DNA of 23,457 nucleotides from an uncultured Prevotellaceae bacterium (lineage in GTDB: Bacteria > Bacteroidota > Bacteroidia > Bacteroidales > Bacteroidaceae), in contig CALELI010000118.1 in assembly GCA_937902455.1 (NCBI GenBank), positions 1 to 23,457 of the forward strand, written 5' to 3'. Made by a program: the position numbers and the translations under genes. The notes below the pieces were generated by a model. That model saw nothing but the letters and a program-made list of their open reading frames with translations. It ran no database searches and was not told the origin of the DNA. Shown one piece after another: positions 8,382 through 16,373 of this stretch (position 1 is its first letter; each line of letters starts with the position of its first letter).

Positions 8382-9692
8382 ATGGCGTGGAATAGGATTT
8401 CAAATTTCATCTCTGAGAATTTCTTCAAGGGAGATAAGGCAGTATGGATGATTTATTTCTTCCTGTGCATGATTTCCCTCGTAGAGATTTACAGCGCATC
8501 CAGTAACCTGACATTCAAGTCTGGCCATCATTGGGCTCCAATGATCAGTCAGGCTGGATTTCTCATTGCCGGATTTGTCATCATACTCATAGTACACAGG
8601 ATTCCGTGCAAGTATTTCAAGCTGTTGCCATTATTCCTCTTGCCTCTTGCCGTCGTATTGCTTATCTGCACCAAGTTGATGGGAGGTGAGGTAAATAATG
8701 CCCAGCGATGGATGAAGTTAGGACAGTTTACCTTCCAGCCATCAGAAATCGCAAAGTCGGCAGTCATACTTACCCTTGCGTTCATTCTCTCAAAGGCTCA
8801 GACAGAAATAAAGGTCCGTACGAAACACGGTATCATAACAAAGCTTAAGGCTACGAACGGAGGGTACTCCAAGCCGTTCAAGATGTGTAGTGCCGTGATT
8901 CTCTTGGTCTGCGCACTCATCTGTACCGAGAACTTCTCAACGGCAGCAATATTGTTTACGGTATCTGTGGCAATGATGTTCATAGGAAATATTCCTAACG
9001 ACTTGATGCTGAAAGGTATTGGTGTTATTGCCGCATTTGGTGTTGTGGCTGTGATGTGTATGTGTATGCTTCCTGACACCACTCTTGCCAGTCTTTCAAA
9101 GCGTGCTCCTACATGGAAGGCCAGGATTGTCAACAAGATAAGTCCAGAGTCGGTGAGTGATTCCATGGCTGTCATATCTATACAGGACGTACAGAAACAG
9201 GAGACGAGTGCCTTGATTGCTGTGGCCAATTCCAATGTGATTGGTCGTGGTCCGGGTAATTCGGAAGAACGCGATTTCCTCTATCGTGCCGAGTCCGACT
9301 TCATATATGCCATCATCATCGAGGAACTGGGAATTATCGGAGGTCTGTTCGTACTCATATTGTATGTCGTCTTACTTATCCGTGTGGGAAAGATTGCCCA
9401 GAAATGCGACAGGTTCTTCCCGGCCTATCTTGTTCTGGGACTGGGAATGATAATGGTGCTCCAGGCACTGATTAACATGGGTGTGGCTGTAGGTATGTTA
9501 CCAGTGACCGGACAGACTCTGCCACTGATCAGTAAGGGTGGTACATCGATTCTGATAACCAGTTTCAACATCGGAATGATACTTAGTGTCAGCCGATACG
9601 CAGACAAGGTCAGTGAGACGAGACTGGAGCCTGCTGAAGAGATAAGTTCTAACGAAACGAACGAATATTTCAGCAGTATTGGTATGGAATAA
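8382..9692 (+). CDS. ftsW: Septal peptidoglycan polymerase FtsW (SEDS family)
   Basis: FtsW is the SEDS-family glycosyltransferase that polymerises lipid II at the septum in complex with FtsI. The 436-residue product is strongly hydrophobic with about ten membrane segments. The family motifs are present: QRWMKLG and FQPSEIAKSA in the first half, GRGPGNSEERDFLYRAESDFIYAII in the large periplasmic loop region, and GMLPVTGQTLPLISKGGTSI near the C-terminus. The LIEIYSASS-like N-terminal segment is also typical. It sits between murD and murG as in other dcw clusters, distinguishing it from the elongation paralogue RodA. Its stop lies 25 bases before the likely murG start. Confidence 0.95.
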   Translation: MAWNRISNFISENFFKGDKAVWMIYFFLCMISLVEIYSASSNLTFKSGHHWAPMISQAGFLIAGFVIILIVHRIPCKYFKLLPLFLLPLAVVLLICTKLMGGEVNNAQRWMKLGQFTFQPSEIAKSAVILTLAFILSKAQTEIKVRTKHGIITKLKATNGGYSKPFKMCSAVILLVCALICTENFSTAAILFTVSVAMMFIGNIPNDLMLKGIGVIAAFGVVAVMCMCMLPDTTLASLSKRAPTWKARIVNKISPESVSDSMAVISIQDVQKQETSALIAVANSNVIGRGPGNSEERDFLYRAESDFIYAIIIEELGIIGGLFVLILYVVLLIRVGKIAQKCDRFFPAYLVLGLGMIMVLQALINMGVAVGMLPVTGQTLPLISKGGTSILITSFNIGMILSVSRYADKVSETRLEPAEEISSNETNEYFSSIGME

Positions 9693-9711
9693 AAAATTTT
9701 TACTATATTTG
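9679..9711 (+). promoter_or_regulatory. Possible internal promoter for murG
   Basis: TATATTTG at 9704-9711 is a full match to the Bacteroidetes -7 box, with TTGG about 21 bases upstream at 9679-9682 inside the end of ftsW. The expected transcription start falls at or within a few bases of the murG ATG at 9718, so the transcript would be leaderless or nearly so. Confidence 0.45.
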
Positions 9712-9717
9712 CATGAT

Positions 9718-10836
9718 ATGCAGAGATTAAAGGTCATAATAAGCGGTGGCGGTACGGGTGGACACATCTTCCCGGCAGTCTCAATAGCCAATGCTGTAAA
9801 GGCAGATCATCCTGAGGCAGAGATATTATTCATAGGTGCTGAGGGTCGTATGGAGATGCAGAGAGTACCTGATGCAGGATATAAAATCATAGGCTTGCCT
9901 GTCAGGGGGCTCATCCGTCCTCTGTGGAGCCCGAAGAACATCTCCGTGCTTTGTGACTTCCTCAAGAGTCGCATCAAGGTAAAGAAAATCATACGTGAAT
10001 TCAAGCCTGACGTAGCAGTCGGGGTAGGTGGATATGCTTCTGCACCAACACTGAATGCTGCATATTCCCTTGGAGTACCTTGTCTCATCCAGGAGCAGAA
10101 CTCCTATGCCGGAGTCACTAATAAGTCACTTGCCAGGAAGGCCAGGAAGATTTGTGTGGCATACGAAGGCATGGAACGTTTCTTCCCGAAGGACAGAATC
10201 ATCCTCACGGGCAATCCTGTCCGTCAGTCCCTTGTCGAGACGACCATCTCTAAGAACGAGGCAGCCGCTTCTTTTGGACTCAATCCCGGCAAGAAGGTCA
10301 TACTCATCATCGGAGGCAGTCTGGGCGCACGTACAGTCAACGAGAGTGTGCTGAACCATCTTGACGAAATCCGTGATTCCGATGTTGAGATACTATGGCA
10401 GACAGGTAAGTATTACTATAATGAAATCATGAAACGGCTTGGCGAACAGGCCGAGGTGCCAAATCTCCATCCTACTGAGTTTATCTCGAGCATGGACAAT
10501 GCCTATGCGGCTGCCGATCTGGTAATCTCGCGTGCAGGTGCAAGTTCTATTTCCGAACTCTGTCTGCTTGGCAAGCCATGCATCCTCGTGCCTTCACCAA
10601 ATGTTGCAGAGGATCACCAGACTAAGAATGCCATGGCACTCTCCACCAAGGGCGCTGCTTTCCTTGTGAAGGACATCGAGGCGAAGGAGAAACTCATACC
10701 TCTGGCTCTGAAGACAGTCAGCGATGAGCAGACTCTCCGTTCATTGTCAGAGAACATACTCAAGCTCGCACTCCGTGATTCAGCAAAGATAATAGCAGAA
10801 GAAGTTTATAAACTGGCTTGCAGCCAGAGTGAATAG
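9718..10836 (+). CDS. murG: Lipid II synthase, UDP-GlcNAc transferase MurG
   Basis: MurG transfers GlcNAc from UDP-GlcNAc to lipid I on the cytoplasmic face of the membrane, giving lipid II. The 372-residue GT-B protein begins with ISGGGTGGHIFPAV, the acceptor and phosphate-binding G-loop. It continues with VGVGGYASAP and, in the donor domain, IGGSLGART, SRAGASSISEL and PSPNVAEDHQTKNA. I chose ATG at 9718 because it puts the G-loop about 8 residues from the start as in the family. An in-frame ATG at 9679 would overlap ftsW and add 13 non-family residues. The C-terminal residues LACSQSE and the stop lie in a 33-base repeat shared with the end of ftsQ. Confidence 0.95.
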   Translation: MQRLKVIISGGGTGGHIFPAVSIANAVKADHPEAEILFIGAEGRMEMQRVPDAGYKIIGLPVRGLIRPLWSPKNISVLCDFLKSRIKVKKIIREFKPDVAVGVGGYASAPTLNAAYSLGVPCLIQEQNSYAGVTNKSLARKARKICVAYEGMERFFPKDRIILTGNPVRQSLVETTISKNEAAASFGLNPGKKVILIIGGSLGARTVNESVLNHLDEIRDSDVEILWQTGKYYYNEIMKRLGEQAEVPNLHPTEFISSMDNAYAAADLVISRAGASSISELCLLGKPCILVPSPNVAEDHQTKNAMALSTKGAAFLVKDIEAKEKLIPLALKTVSDEQTLRSLSENILKLALRDSAKIIAEEVYKLACSQSE

Positions 10837-10842
10837 TGAAAA
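10810..10842 (+). repeat. 33-base hairpin repeat at the 3' end of murG (copy 1)
   Basis: This segment is identical to 13146-13178 at the end of ftsQ. It contains the perfect hairpin CTGGCTTGCAGCCAG (6-bp stem, TGC loop), followed by GAGTGAATAGTGAAAA. In murG it is read as KLACSQSE and ends at TAG. In ftsQ it is read one frame over and ends at TGA. Confidence 0.85.
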
Positions 10843-10980
10843 GTGAATAGTGAAAAGTAGTGCAAACCGAACGCAGAACTAAGTTTACTTAAGTTATGCT
10901 GAGGTGCAGCCTACTTTGCAGGAACTGAAAAAGCCAATGGCCAATGGCTAACGGCCAAAATATGAAATATGAATTATAAA
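10828..10980 (+). repeat. Two 7-bp-period arrays around an unrelated insert, murG-murC junction
   Basis: AGTGAAT and AGTGAAA alternate four times at 10828-10855. A non-repeated segment of about 65 bases follows (10861-10925), bounded by TGCAAA and TTTGCA, that looks like an inserted interspersed element. A second in-phase array runs from 10932 to 10980 with words GGCCAAT, GGCTAAC and ATATGAA. The murC ATG at 10969 lies inside one ATATGAA unit. Confidence 0.75.
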
Positions 10981-12333
10981 AACATATATTTTGTTGGAGC
11001 AGGGGGCATCGGAATGAGTGCCCTTGTACGCTATTTCCTCCATCAGGGATGTAAGGTCGGCGGATACGACAAGACTCCGAGTGAACTTACAGAGACTCTC
11101 ATAAGGGAGGGTGCGATGATTCATTACGATGATGATGTCAGTCTTATCCCTGAATGTTTCAAGGATAAGGACACAACCCTTGTTGTCTATACTCCTGCCA
11201 TCCCGGCAGACCATTCCGAACTTACATACTTCCGTAATGGAGGATTCGACATACAGAAACGCGCTCAGGTTCTTGGCACTCTTACCAAGGCTCACAAGGG
11301 GCTTTGTGTGGCCGGTACTCATGGCAAGACCACTACGTCCACTATGGCTGCCCATATCATCCACCAGTCATCAATCGACTGCAACGCATTCCTCGGAGGG
11401 ATATCCAAGAACTACGGCACCAACTACATCCTCTCTTCCGAGAGTGACTATGTAGTTATCGAGGCAGATGAATTCGACAGGTCGTTCCATTGGCTTCGTC
11501 CTTATATGACCGTCATCACGGCTACCGACCCTGACCATCTTGACATCTACGGAACAAAGGAGGCCTATCTTGAGAGTTTCAGGAAATACACCTCACTCAT
11601 ACAGCCAGGAGGCGCACTTATCATTCATAAGGGACTTGAGATGCAGCCTGACGTCCAGCCCGGAGTTACCGTCTACGAATATTCACGCAGTGAAGGTGAC
11701 TTCCATGCCGAGAATATCCGTATTGGAAACGGAGAGATATTCTTCGATTTTGTATCTCCTAAGGGTGTCGTCAAGGATATCCAGCTCGGAGTACCTGTAA
11801 GCATAAATATCGACAACGGCATCGCAGCAATGGCTCTTGCACAGCTCAATGGCGTGACCGACGATGAGTTGCGTGCAGCCATGAAGACTTTCGGTGGTGT
11901 TGACCGCCGGTTTGATTTCAAGGTGAAGAGGGATGACATTGTCCTTCTGAGTGACTATGCCCATCATCCTAACGAGATAGAGCAGAGTGTCAGGTCCATT
12001 CGTGAACTGTATAGCGACAAGAAGATTGCCGCCATATTCCAGCCACATCTCTACACCCGTACCCGTGACTTCTATAAGGATTTTGCCGCAAGCCTCTCAC
12101 TCCTTGACGAGGTGTTCCTCTGCGATATCTACCCTGCACGTGAAGCACCGATTCCGGGAGTCACCAGCAGTCTTATCTATGATAATCTGCGTCCAGGCAT
12201 ACAGAAACGTCTCATCCATAAGGAAGACATATTGGACATAGCCCGCAACAAGGACTTCGACGTACTCATCGTACTCGGTGCCGGAGATGTTGACAACTAT
12301 GTTCCTCAGATTGCAGAAATCTTTAATAGTTAA
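10969..12333 (+). CDS. murC: UDP-N-acetylmuramate:L-alanine ligase MurC
   Basis: MurC adds L-alanine to UDP-MurNAc with ATP, the first stem-peptide step. The 454-residue product starts with the Rossmann motif FVGAGGIGMSAL, has the P-loop GTHGKTTTS at 116-124, EADEFDRSF in the metal and substrate region, DPDHLDIYG, the DYAHHPNEIE motif of the C-terminal domain, and FQPHLYTRT followed by DIYPAREAPIPGV, which are typical of MurC. Length is normal. The start codon is embedded in a heptad repeat, and another ATG 7 bases upstream belongs to the preceding repeat unit in a different frame. ftsQ follows after 25 bases. Confidence 0.97.
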   Translation: MNYKNIYFVGAGGIGMSALVRYFLHQGCKVGGYDKTPSELTETLIREGAMIHYDDDVSLIPECFKDKDTTLVVYTPAIPADHSELTYFRNGGFDIQKRAQVLGTLTKAHKGLCVAGTHGKTTTSTMAAHIIHQSSIDCNAFLGGISKNYGTNYILSSESDYVVIEADEFDRSFHWLRPYMTVITATDPDHLDIYGTKEAYLESFRKYTSLIQPGGALIIHKGLEMQPDVQPGVTVYEYSRSEGDFHAENIRIGNGEIFFDFVSPKGVVKDIQLGVPVSINIDNGIAAMALAQLNGVTDDELRAAMKTFGGVDRRFDFKVKRDDIVLLSDYAHHPNEIEQSVRSIRELYSDKKIAAIFQPHLYTRTRDFYKDFAASLSLLDEVFLCDIYPAREAPIPGVTSSLIYDNLRPGIQKRLIHKEDILDIARNKDFDVLIVLGAGDVDNYVPQIAEIFNS

Positions 12334-12358
12334 ACGGAAAATTACTAAATAGAACTTT

Positions 12359-13168
12359 ATGTCCTCTTCTCGCATAATAAGACTCATACTGATGCTCCTG
12401 CTCTTCCTCGGAATAGTAGCATACATCATCTATATCATTACGCGCAAGCCTCAGGGCTACACTCAGGAGGTTTGCAATGGGATTGTGCTTACCATAGCAG
12501 AAGACCCGAGGGCGAATTTCATCAGCGAGAAAACCATAGAGGAAATCCTCAGCAAGGTCAAGATCAATCCCGTCGGCAGACTGATGAAGGACATAAACCT
12601 CCAGGAGATAGAGAAGACCATCCGACTCAATCAGTATGTTGATAGTGTGGAGTGCTACAAGACGGCAAACGGCAAGGTCTGTGTCCGTGTGTCACAGCGT
12701 ACCCCCGTGATATATGTCATTCCTGACTCTGCCAGCAGTGGATATTATGTGGATTCTCAGGGAAACATCATCCCGAACACCAGTTACGCAGCAGACATAC
12801 TTGTTGCCACTGGCGATATTACGAGGGATTATGCCAAGACCAGTCTTGTTGAGTTCGGTAAATTCCTGCTCGACGATTCCTTCTGGGACAATCAGATAGA
12901 GCAGTTGCATGTCACGAAATCCAGAGGACACGACCCGTTTGTGGAATTAGTTCCGAGAGTTGGCGAACAGACCATATATCTCGGTACCATAGATGACTTC
13001 CAGAAGAAGTTACGCCGGCTGAAGGTGTTCTATACTAAGGCCATGCCTCTCATCGGATGGAACAAGTACTCAAGGATAAACCTGGAATATCCAAATCAGG
13101 TAATATGTACCAAGCGTCCCATCGCTCCTCCACCTCCACCACCAGAAACTGGCTTGCAGCCAGAGTGA
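12359..13168 (+). CDS. ftsQ: Cell division protein FtsQ/DivIB
   Basis: The 269-residue product is a bitopic membrane protein: short basic N-terminus, membrane segment at about residues 8-27, then a periplasmic region with the POTRA-like and beta-domain pattern (VDSVECYKTANGKVCVRVSQRTPV...YYVDSQGNIIP). FtsQ links FtsL and its partner to the rest of the divisome. Similarity is low in this family, so the position between murC and ftsA adds weight. The C-terminus is unusual: a run of six prolines followed by ETGLQPE, of which GLQPE and the TGA stop are encoded by the 33-base hairpin repeat also found at the end of murG. The original gene may have ended differently before the repeat arrived. Confidence 0.9.
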   Translation: MSSSRIIRLILMLLLFLGIVAYIIYIITRKPQGYTQEVCNGIVLTIAEDPRANFISEKTIEEILSKVKINPVGRLMKDINLQEIEKTIRLNQYVDSVECYKTANGKVCVRVSQRTPVIYVIPDSASSGYYVDSQGNIIPNTSYAADILVATGDITRDYAKTSLVEFGKFLLDDSFWDNQIEQLHVTKSRGHDPFVELVPRVGEQTIYLGTIDDFQKKLRRLKVFYTKAMPLIGWNKYSRINLEYPNQVICTKRPIAPPPPPPETGLQPE

Positions 13169-13178
13169 ATAGTGAAAA
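13146..13178 (+). repeat. 33-base hairpin repeat at the 3' end of ftsQ (copy 2)
   Basis: Exact copy of 10810-10842. Here it is read as TGLQPE and stops at TGA (13166-13168). The hairpin CTGGCTTGCAGCCAG lies at 13149-13163. Confidence 0.85.
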
Positions 13179-13207
13179 AGGCCAATGGCTAACGGCTAAC
13201 AGCTAAA
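13164..13207 (+). repeat. 7-bp-period arrays between ftsQ and ftsA
   Basis: Two AGTGAAT/AGTGAAA units overlap the ftsQ stop, followed by GGCCAAT, GGCTAAC (twice) and AGCTAAA units to 13207. The same words in similar order occur between mraY and murD and between ftsA and ftsZ. Confidence 0.8.
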
Positions 13208-13226
13208 ATATGAATTAAGCAACAAT

Positions 13227-14840
13227 ATGGAAAAGGAAGCAGTAATAGTAGCAATCGAATTCGGTTCATCCAAGGTATCTGGAATTGCCGGAAAGATGAA
13301 GGAAGGCACCATGCAGATCATTGCATACGCCGAAGACAGGACACCGGATTGTGTCAAGCGTGGAGTGGTCTACAACATCGAGAAGACCACCCAGAGCATC
13401 CGGAATGTAGTAGGACGACTCGAGTCCACACTCAAGCAGAAAGTCTCCCGAGTCTATGTCGGACTTGGAGGACAGTCTGTGCAGTCTGTCCTCAGCACAA
13501 TCCAGAGCAATATGCAGACTCCAACCTGCATCACTCAGTCGCACATCGACTCTATCACCGAGGAAAGCCATAAGGTTTCGCGTGAAGACTATGAACTCAT
13601 AGGCTACTTCCCACAGGAATATGTAGTTGATTCCAATGTGGCTGTCGACCCGGTCGGCATTGTGGGCACAAATCTCGAAGGCAGATACCTCAACATCATT
13701 GCGAACCGCAAGCTCAGGAATAACATCGATACCTGCTTCGACAATACCGACATCACCATTGCCGGATACAAGGTATCAGCCTATGAACTTGCCAGGAATA
13801 TCCTTACTGACACAGAGAAGCGCTCGGGCTGTGCACTCATCGACCTCGGCGCAGGAACCACTACGGTAGTGATATTCAAGAACAACATAGTACGCCTCCT
13901 TACAACCATACCACTTGGTTACAACAACATCATCCACGACCTCTGCTCCCTCCAGATAGAAGAGAGCGAAGCCGTGCAGCTTCTCATGAAGTACGGCAAC
14001 GGCACTCCAGGCGAGGAATACCTTGCCGACACCGAGGAACCGGAAGACTACACTACTTCCGACGGCCGTACGATAAAGATTGCAGAGATACAGTTCATCA
14101 TCGAGGCACGTCTCAACGAAATTCTCTCTAATGTCCGCACACAGATATCCAAGTCCGAGTTCTTCACATCCCTTCTCGGAGGAGTGGTGATCACAGGCGG
14201 AGGTTCACTCATCAGGAACGCAGAGAGAGCCGTCATGCTCACCGTGAAAGTCGACAAGGTCCGTACTGCACGTAAGGTCAACGACCCTGTCATCAAGAAC
14301 AGCACCCTCACCAATCTTGCTGTCGACAACTGCATGACCAACACCGTCATCTCCCTGCTTCTCTCAGGCACAGAGGACTGTGTAGGTGAGGCCGTGGGCG
14401 ATCCCGACTTCTTCCGCAGCCAGCAGGCAGCAGAGGAGATAGGGAACCGCAAGGCAGCAGCAGCCGTTCTCCAGCATAGCGACGATGAGGCTTACGCCAC
14501 TCTGGAAACCATCAAGGGCAAACTTCGCGAAGCCATCGCTCAGCTACAGGCATCAAGGACAGCTGTACTCTCCGAGGAAGGCAACAAACGCCTGCGCGAC
14601 GAAGCATCCGACCTGATACTCGAATGCACGTCAATCATAGGCACAGACTACGACCAGTGCACACGCCAGCTCATAGGCAAGGACAAGTACAAGCAGACCT
14701 TGCGTGAGGCTGAAGAACTCATTGCCAAGCGTGACGACGAAGTGAAGATACTCGAGGACACAATCCGCAACGCAGCAAAGAAGAACAGTCTCAGGAACAA
14801 GTTCTTCAACTGGGTCGACGACCTGCTCAATGAGAAATGA
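13227..14840 (+). CDS. ftsA: Cell division protein FtsA with long C-terminal extension
   Basis: FtsA is an actin-like ATPase that tethers FtsZ filaments to the inner membrane. The actin-fold motifs are visible: VAIEFGSSKVSGIAG (8-22) for phosphate 1, the 1C subdomain after it, IDLGAGTTTVVIF (205-217) for phosphate 2 and VVITGGGSLI (320-329) for the adenosine loop. At 537 residues it is longer than typical FtsA (about 420). Residues 400-520 form an alanine/glutamate-rich, probably coiled-coil, extension. The protein ends in RNKFFNWVDDLLNEK, an amphipathic helix like the membrane-targeting sequence of other FtsA proteins. Thus the extension is inserted between the ATPase core and the membrane anchor. 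ftsZ lies 157 bases downstream. Confidence 0.95.
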   Translation: MEKEAVIVAIEFGSSKVSGIAGKMKEGTMQIIAYAEDRTPDCVKRGVVYNIEKTTQSIRNVVGRLESTLKQKVSRVYVGLGGQSVQSVLSTIQSNMQTPTCITQSHIDSITEESHKVSREDYELIGYFPQEYVVDSNVAVDPVGIVGTNLEGRYLNIIANRKLRNNIDTCFDNTDITIAGYKVSAYELARNILTDTEKRSGCALIDLGAGTTTVVIFKNNIVRLLTTIPLGYNNIIHDLCSLQIEESEAVQLLMKYGNGTPGEEYLADTEEPEDYTTSDGRTIKIAEIQFIIEARLNEILSNVRTQISKSEFFTSLLGGVVITGGGSLIRNAERAVMLTVKVDKVRTARKVNDPVIKNSTLTNLAVDNCMTNTVISLLLSGTEDCVGEAVGDPDFFRSQQAAEEIGNRKAAAAVLQHSDDEAYATLETIKGKLREAIAQLQASRTAVLSEEGNKRLRDEASDLILECTSIIGTDYDQCTRQLIGKDKYKQTLREAEELIAKRDDEVKILEDTIRNAAKKNSLRNKFFNWVDDLLNEK

Positions 14841-14847
14841 ACATAAC

Positions 14848-14971
14848 AGCTAATGGCTAATGGCTAAATTACAAAGTTGAGAGTTTAGAGTTTAGAGTTT
14901 AGAGTCAGTTTTATAGTTTAGAGTTGATAGAATAAAGAAAGGCCAATGGCTAACGGCTAATGGCTAATGGC
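14848..14971 (+). repeat. 7-bp-period arrays between ftsA and ftsZ
   Basis: Three word sets lie in this spacer: AGCTAAT/GGCTAAT at 14848-14868, TTTAGAG units at 14877-14930, and GGCCAAT/GGCTAAC/GGCTAAT at 14941-14971. Bases 14889-14926 repeat 6917-6954 exactly. AAAGAAT units follow before the ftsZ start. I see no TAnnTTTG promoter box in the spacer. Confidence 0.8.
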
Positions 14972-14997
14972 ATTAAAGAATAAAGAATTAAAACAAT

Positions 14998-16287
14998 ATG
15001 GACAAGGACAATAACGACGGATTTGTATTTAACTTCAAGGAAGGTAAGAACAGCATTATTAAGGTCATCGGAGTCGGAGGTGGCGGATGCAATGCCGTGA
15101 ACCACATGTACAACGAAGGTATACACGATGTCACCTTCATCGTCTGCAATACCGATGGCAAGGCACTTCAGGACTCTCCAGTCCCTATCAAGCTCCAGCT
15201 CGGAACCGAAGGACTCGGAGCAGGTAATAACCCCGAGAGCGGTCGCCATGCAGCAGAAGAAAGCCACGAGGACATCCACAAGATGCTCTCTGACGGCACC
15301 AAGATGGTATTCATCACCGCCGGAATGGGTGGTGGTACAGGTACCGGAGCCGCACCTATCATAGCCAAGACAGCCAAGGAACTCGGCATCCTCACGGTCG
15401 GAATCGTCACCATACCGTTCCGCTGGGAAGGAAACAAGAAGATCGACCAGGCACTCGATGGAGTGGAACAGATTAGCGAAAACGTAGATGCACTTCTCGT
15501 CATCAACAACGAACGTCTCCGCGAGATCTATCAGGACCTCTCCGTACTCAATGCCTTTGCAAAGGCCGACGACACCCTCTGCAACGCAGCACGCAGCATA
15601 GCCGAGATCATCACCATGCACGGCATCATCAACCTCGACTTCAACGATGTCAAGACAGTGCTCAAGGACGGAGGCGTCGCCATCATGAGTTCAGGCTACG
15701 GACGAGGCGAGAGCCGTATATCCAAGGCACTCGAGGCTGCACTCCATTCACCACTCCTCAACAACAACGACATCTACCATTCACGCAAGGTACTCCTCCA
15801 CATATCCTTCTGTGGCGACGAGGAGAGTGGCGAGTCATCAACCCTCATGATGGACGAGATGAACGAGATCAACGACTTCATGGAGAAGATGAAGACCATC
15901 GAAGATGTAGAGACCAAGTGGGGACTCTCTGTCGACCCAACCCTTGGCGACCGTGTGAAAGTCACCATCCTCGCTACAGGCTTCGGAGTCCAGAACATCA
16001 ACACCGCCGAGATGAACAAGCGTATGAAGGAACGCGGAGAACGCGATCTCCAGCGCGAGGCAGAACAGCAGGAAGAGGCACTCCATCGCCAGGCACGCCG
16101 CGACCAGATCTACGGACCCGACCGTAAGGGAGGTTTCGTACGTCGCATGAGCTATCGTTACACCTTCCGCGACGAAGACCTCGACAACGACGACCTCATC
16201 TCCATGATAGAATCATCACCAACCTACAAGCGCAGCAAGGAGACCATACGCCTCTTCAACGACAAGTCAGGCGCCCAGCCCGAGTGA
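14998..16287 (+). CDS. ftsZ: Cell division GTPase FtsZ
   Basis: FtsZ is the tubulin-like GTPase that polymerises into the division ring. The 429-residue product shows IGVGGGGCNAV (24-34), the tubulin signature GGGTGTG (111-117), NNERL, and the catalytic T7 loop NLDFNDV that completes the GTPase site between subunits. After the GTPase core comes a charged linker rich in Arg and Glu (about 335-395), then an acidic segment and SSPTYKR, likely the conserved C-terminal peptide that binds FtsA, followed by about 18 more residues. It is the last gene of the dcw run and is followed 25 bases later by a strong terminator. Confidence 0.97.
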   Translation: MDKDNNDGFVFNFKEGKNSIIKVIGVGGGGCNAVNHMYNEGIHDVTFIVCNTDGKALQDSPVPIKLQLGTEGLGAGNNPESGRHAAEESHEDIHKMLSDGTKMVFITAGMGGGTGTGAAPIIAKTAKELGILTVGIVTIPFRWEGNKKIDQALDGVEQISENVDALLVINNERLREIYQDLSVLNAFAKADDTLCNAARSIAEIITMHGIINLDFNDVKTVLKDGGVAIMSSGYGRGESRISKALEAALHSPLLNNNDIYHSRKVLLHISFCGDEESGESSTLMMDEMNEINDFMEKMKTIEDVETKWGLSVDPTLGDRVKVTILATGFGVQNINTAEMNKRMKERGERDLQREAEQQEEALHRQARRDQIYGPDRKGGFVRRMSYRYTFRDEDLDNDDLISMIESSPTYKRSKETIRLFNDKSGAQPE

Positions 16288-16312
16288 CACATAGTCAGTA
16301 ACCCAATATACC

Positions 16313-16345
16313 AAGAGGATGTACCCAAAGTGCATCCTCTTTTTT
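16313..16345 (+). terminator. Intrinsic terminator after ftsZ
   Basis: AAGAGGATGTAC (16313-16324) pairs with GTGCATCCTCTT (16330-16341), with one T-G wobble, around the loop CCAAA, and a run of six T residues ends the element. This closes the dcw operon. On the minus strand there is no T-run after the stem, so it mainly serves ftsZ. Confidence 0.85.
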
Positions 16346-16373
16346 CTTGATAATTTGCGAAAGGGTAATAGGC

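Noticed and set aside
16264..16290. Third copy of the gene-end repeat at the end of ftsZ
   Set aside because: The ftsZ end (GAQPE then TGA) looks like the ftsQ end, but only about a dozen bases match and the hairpin is missing.
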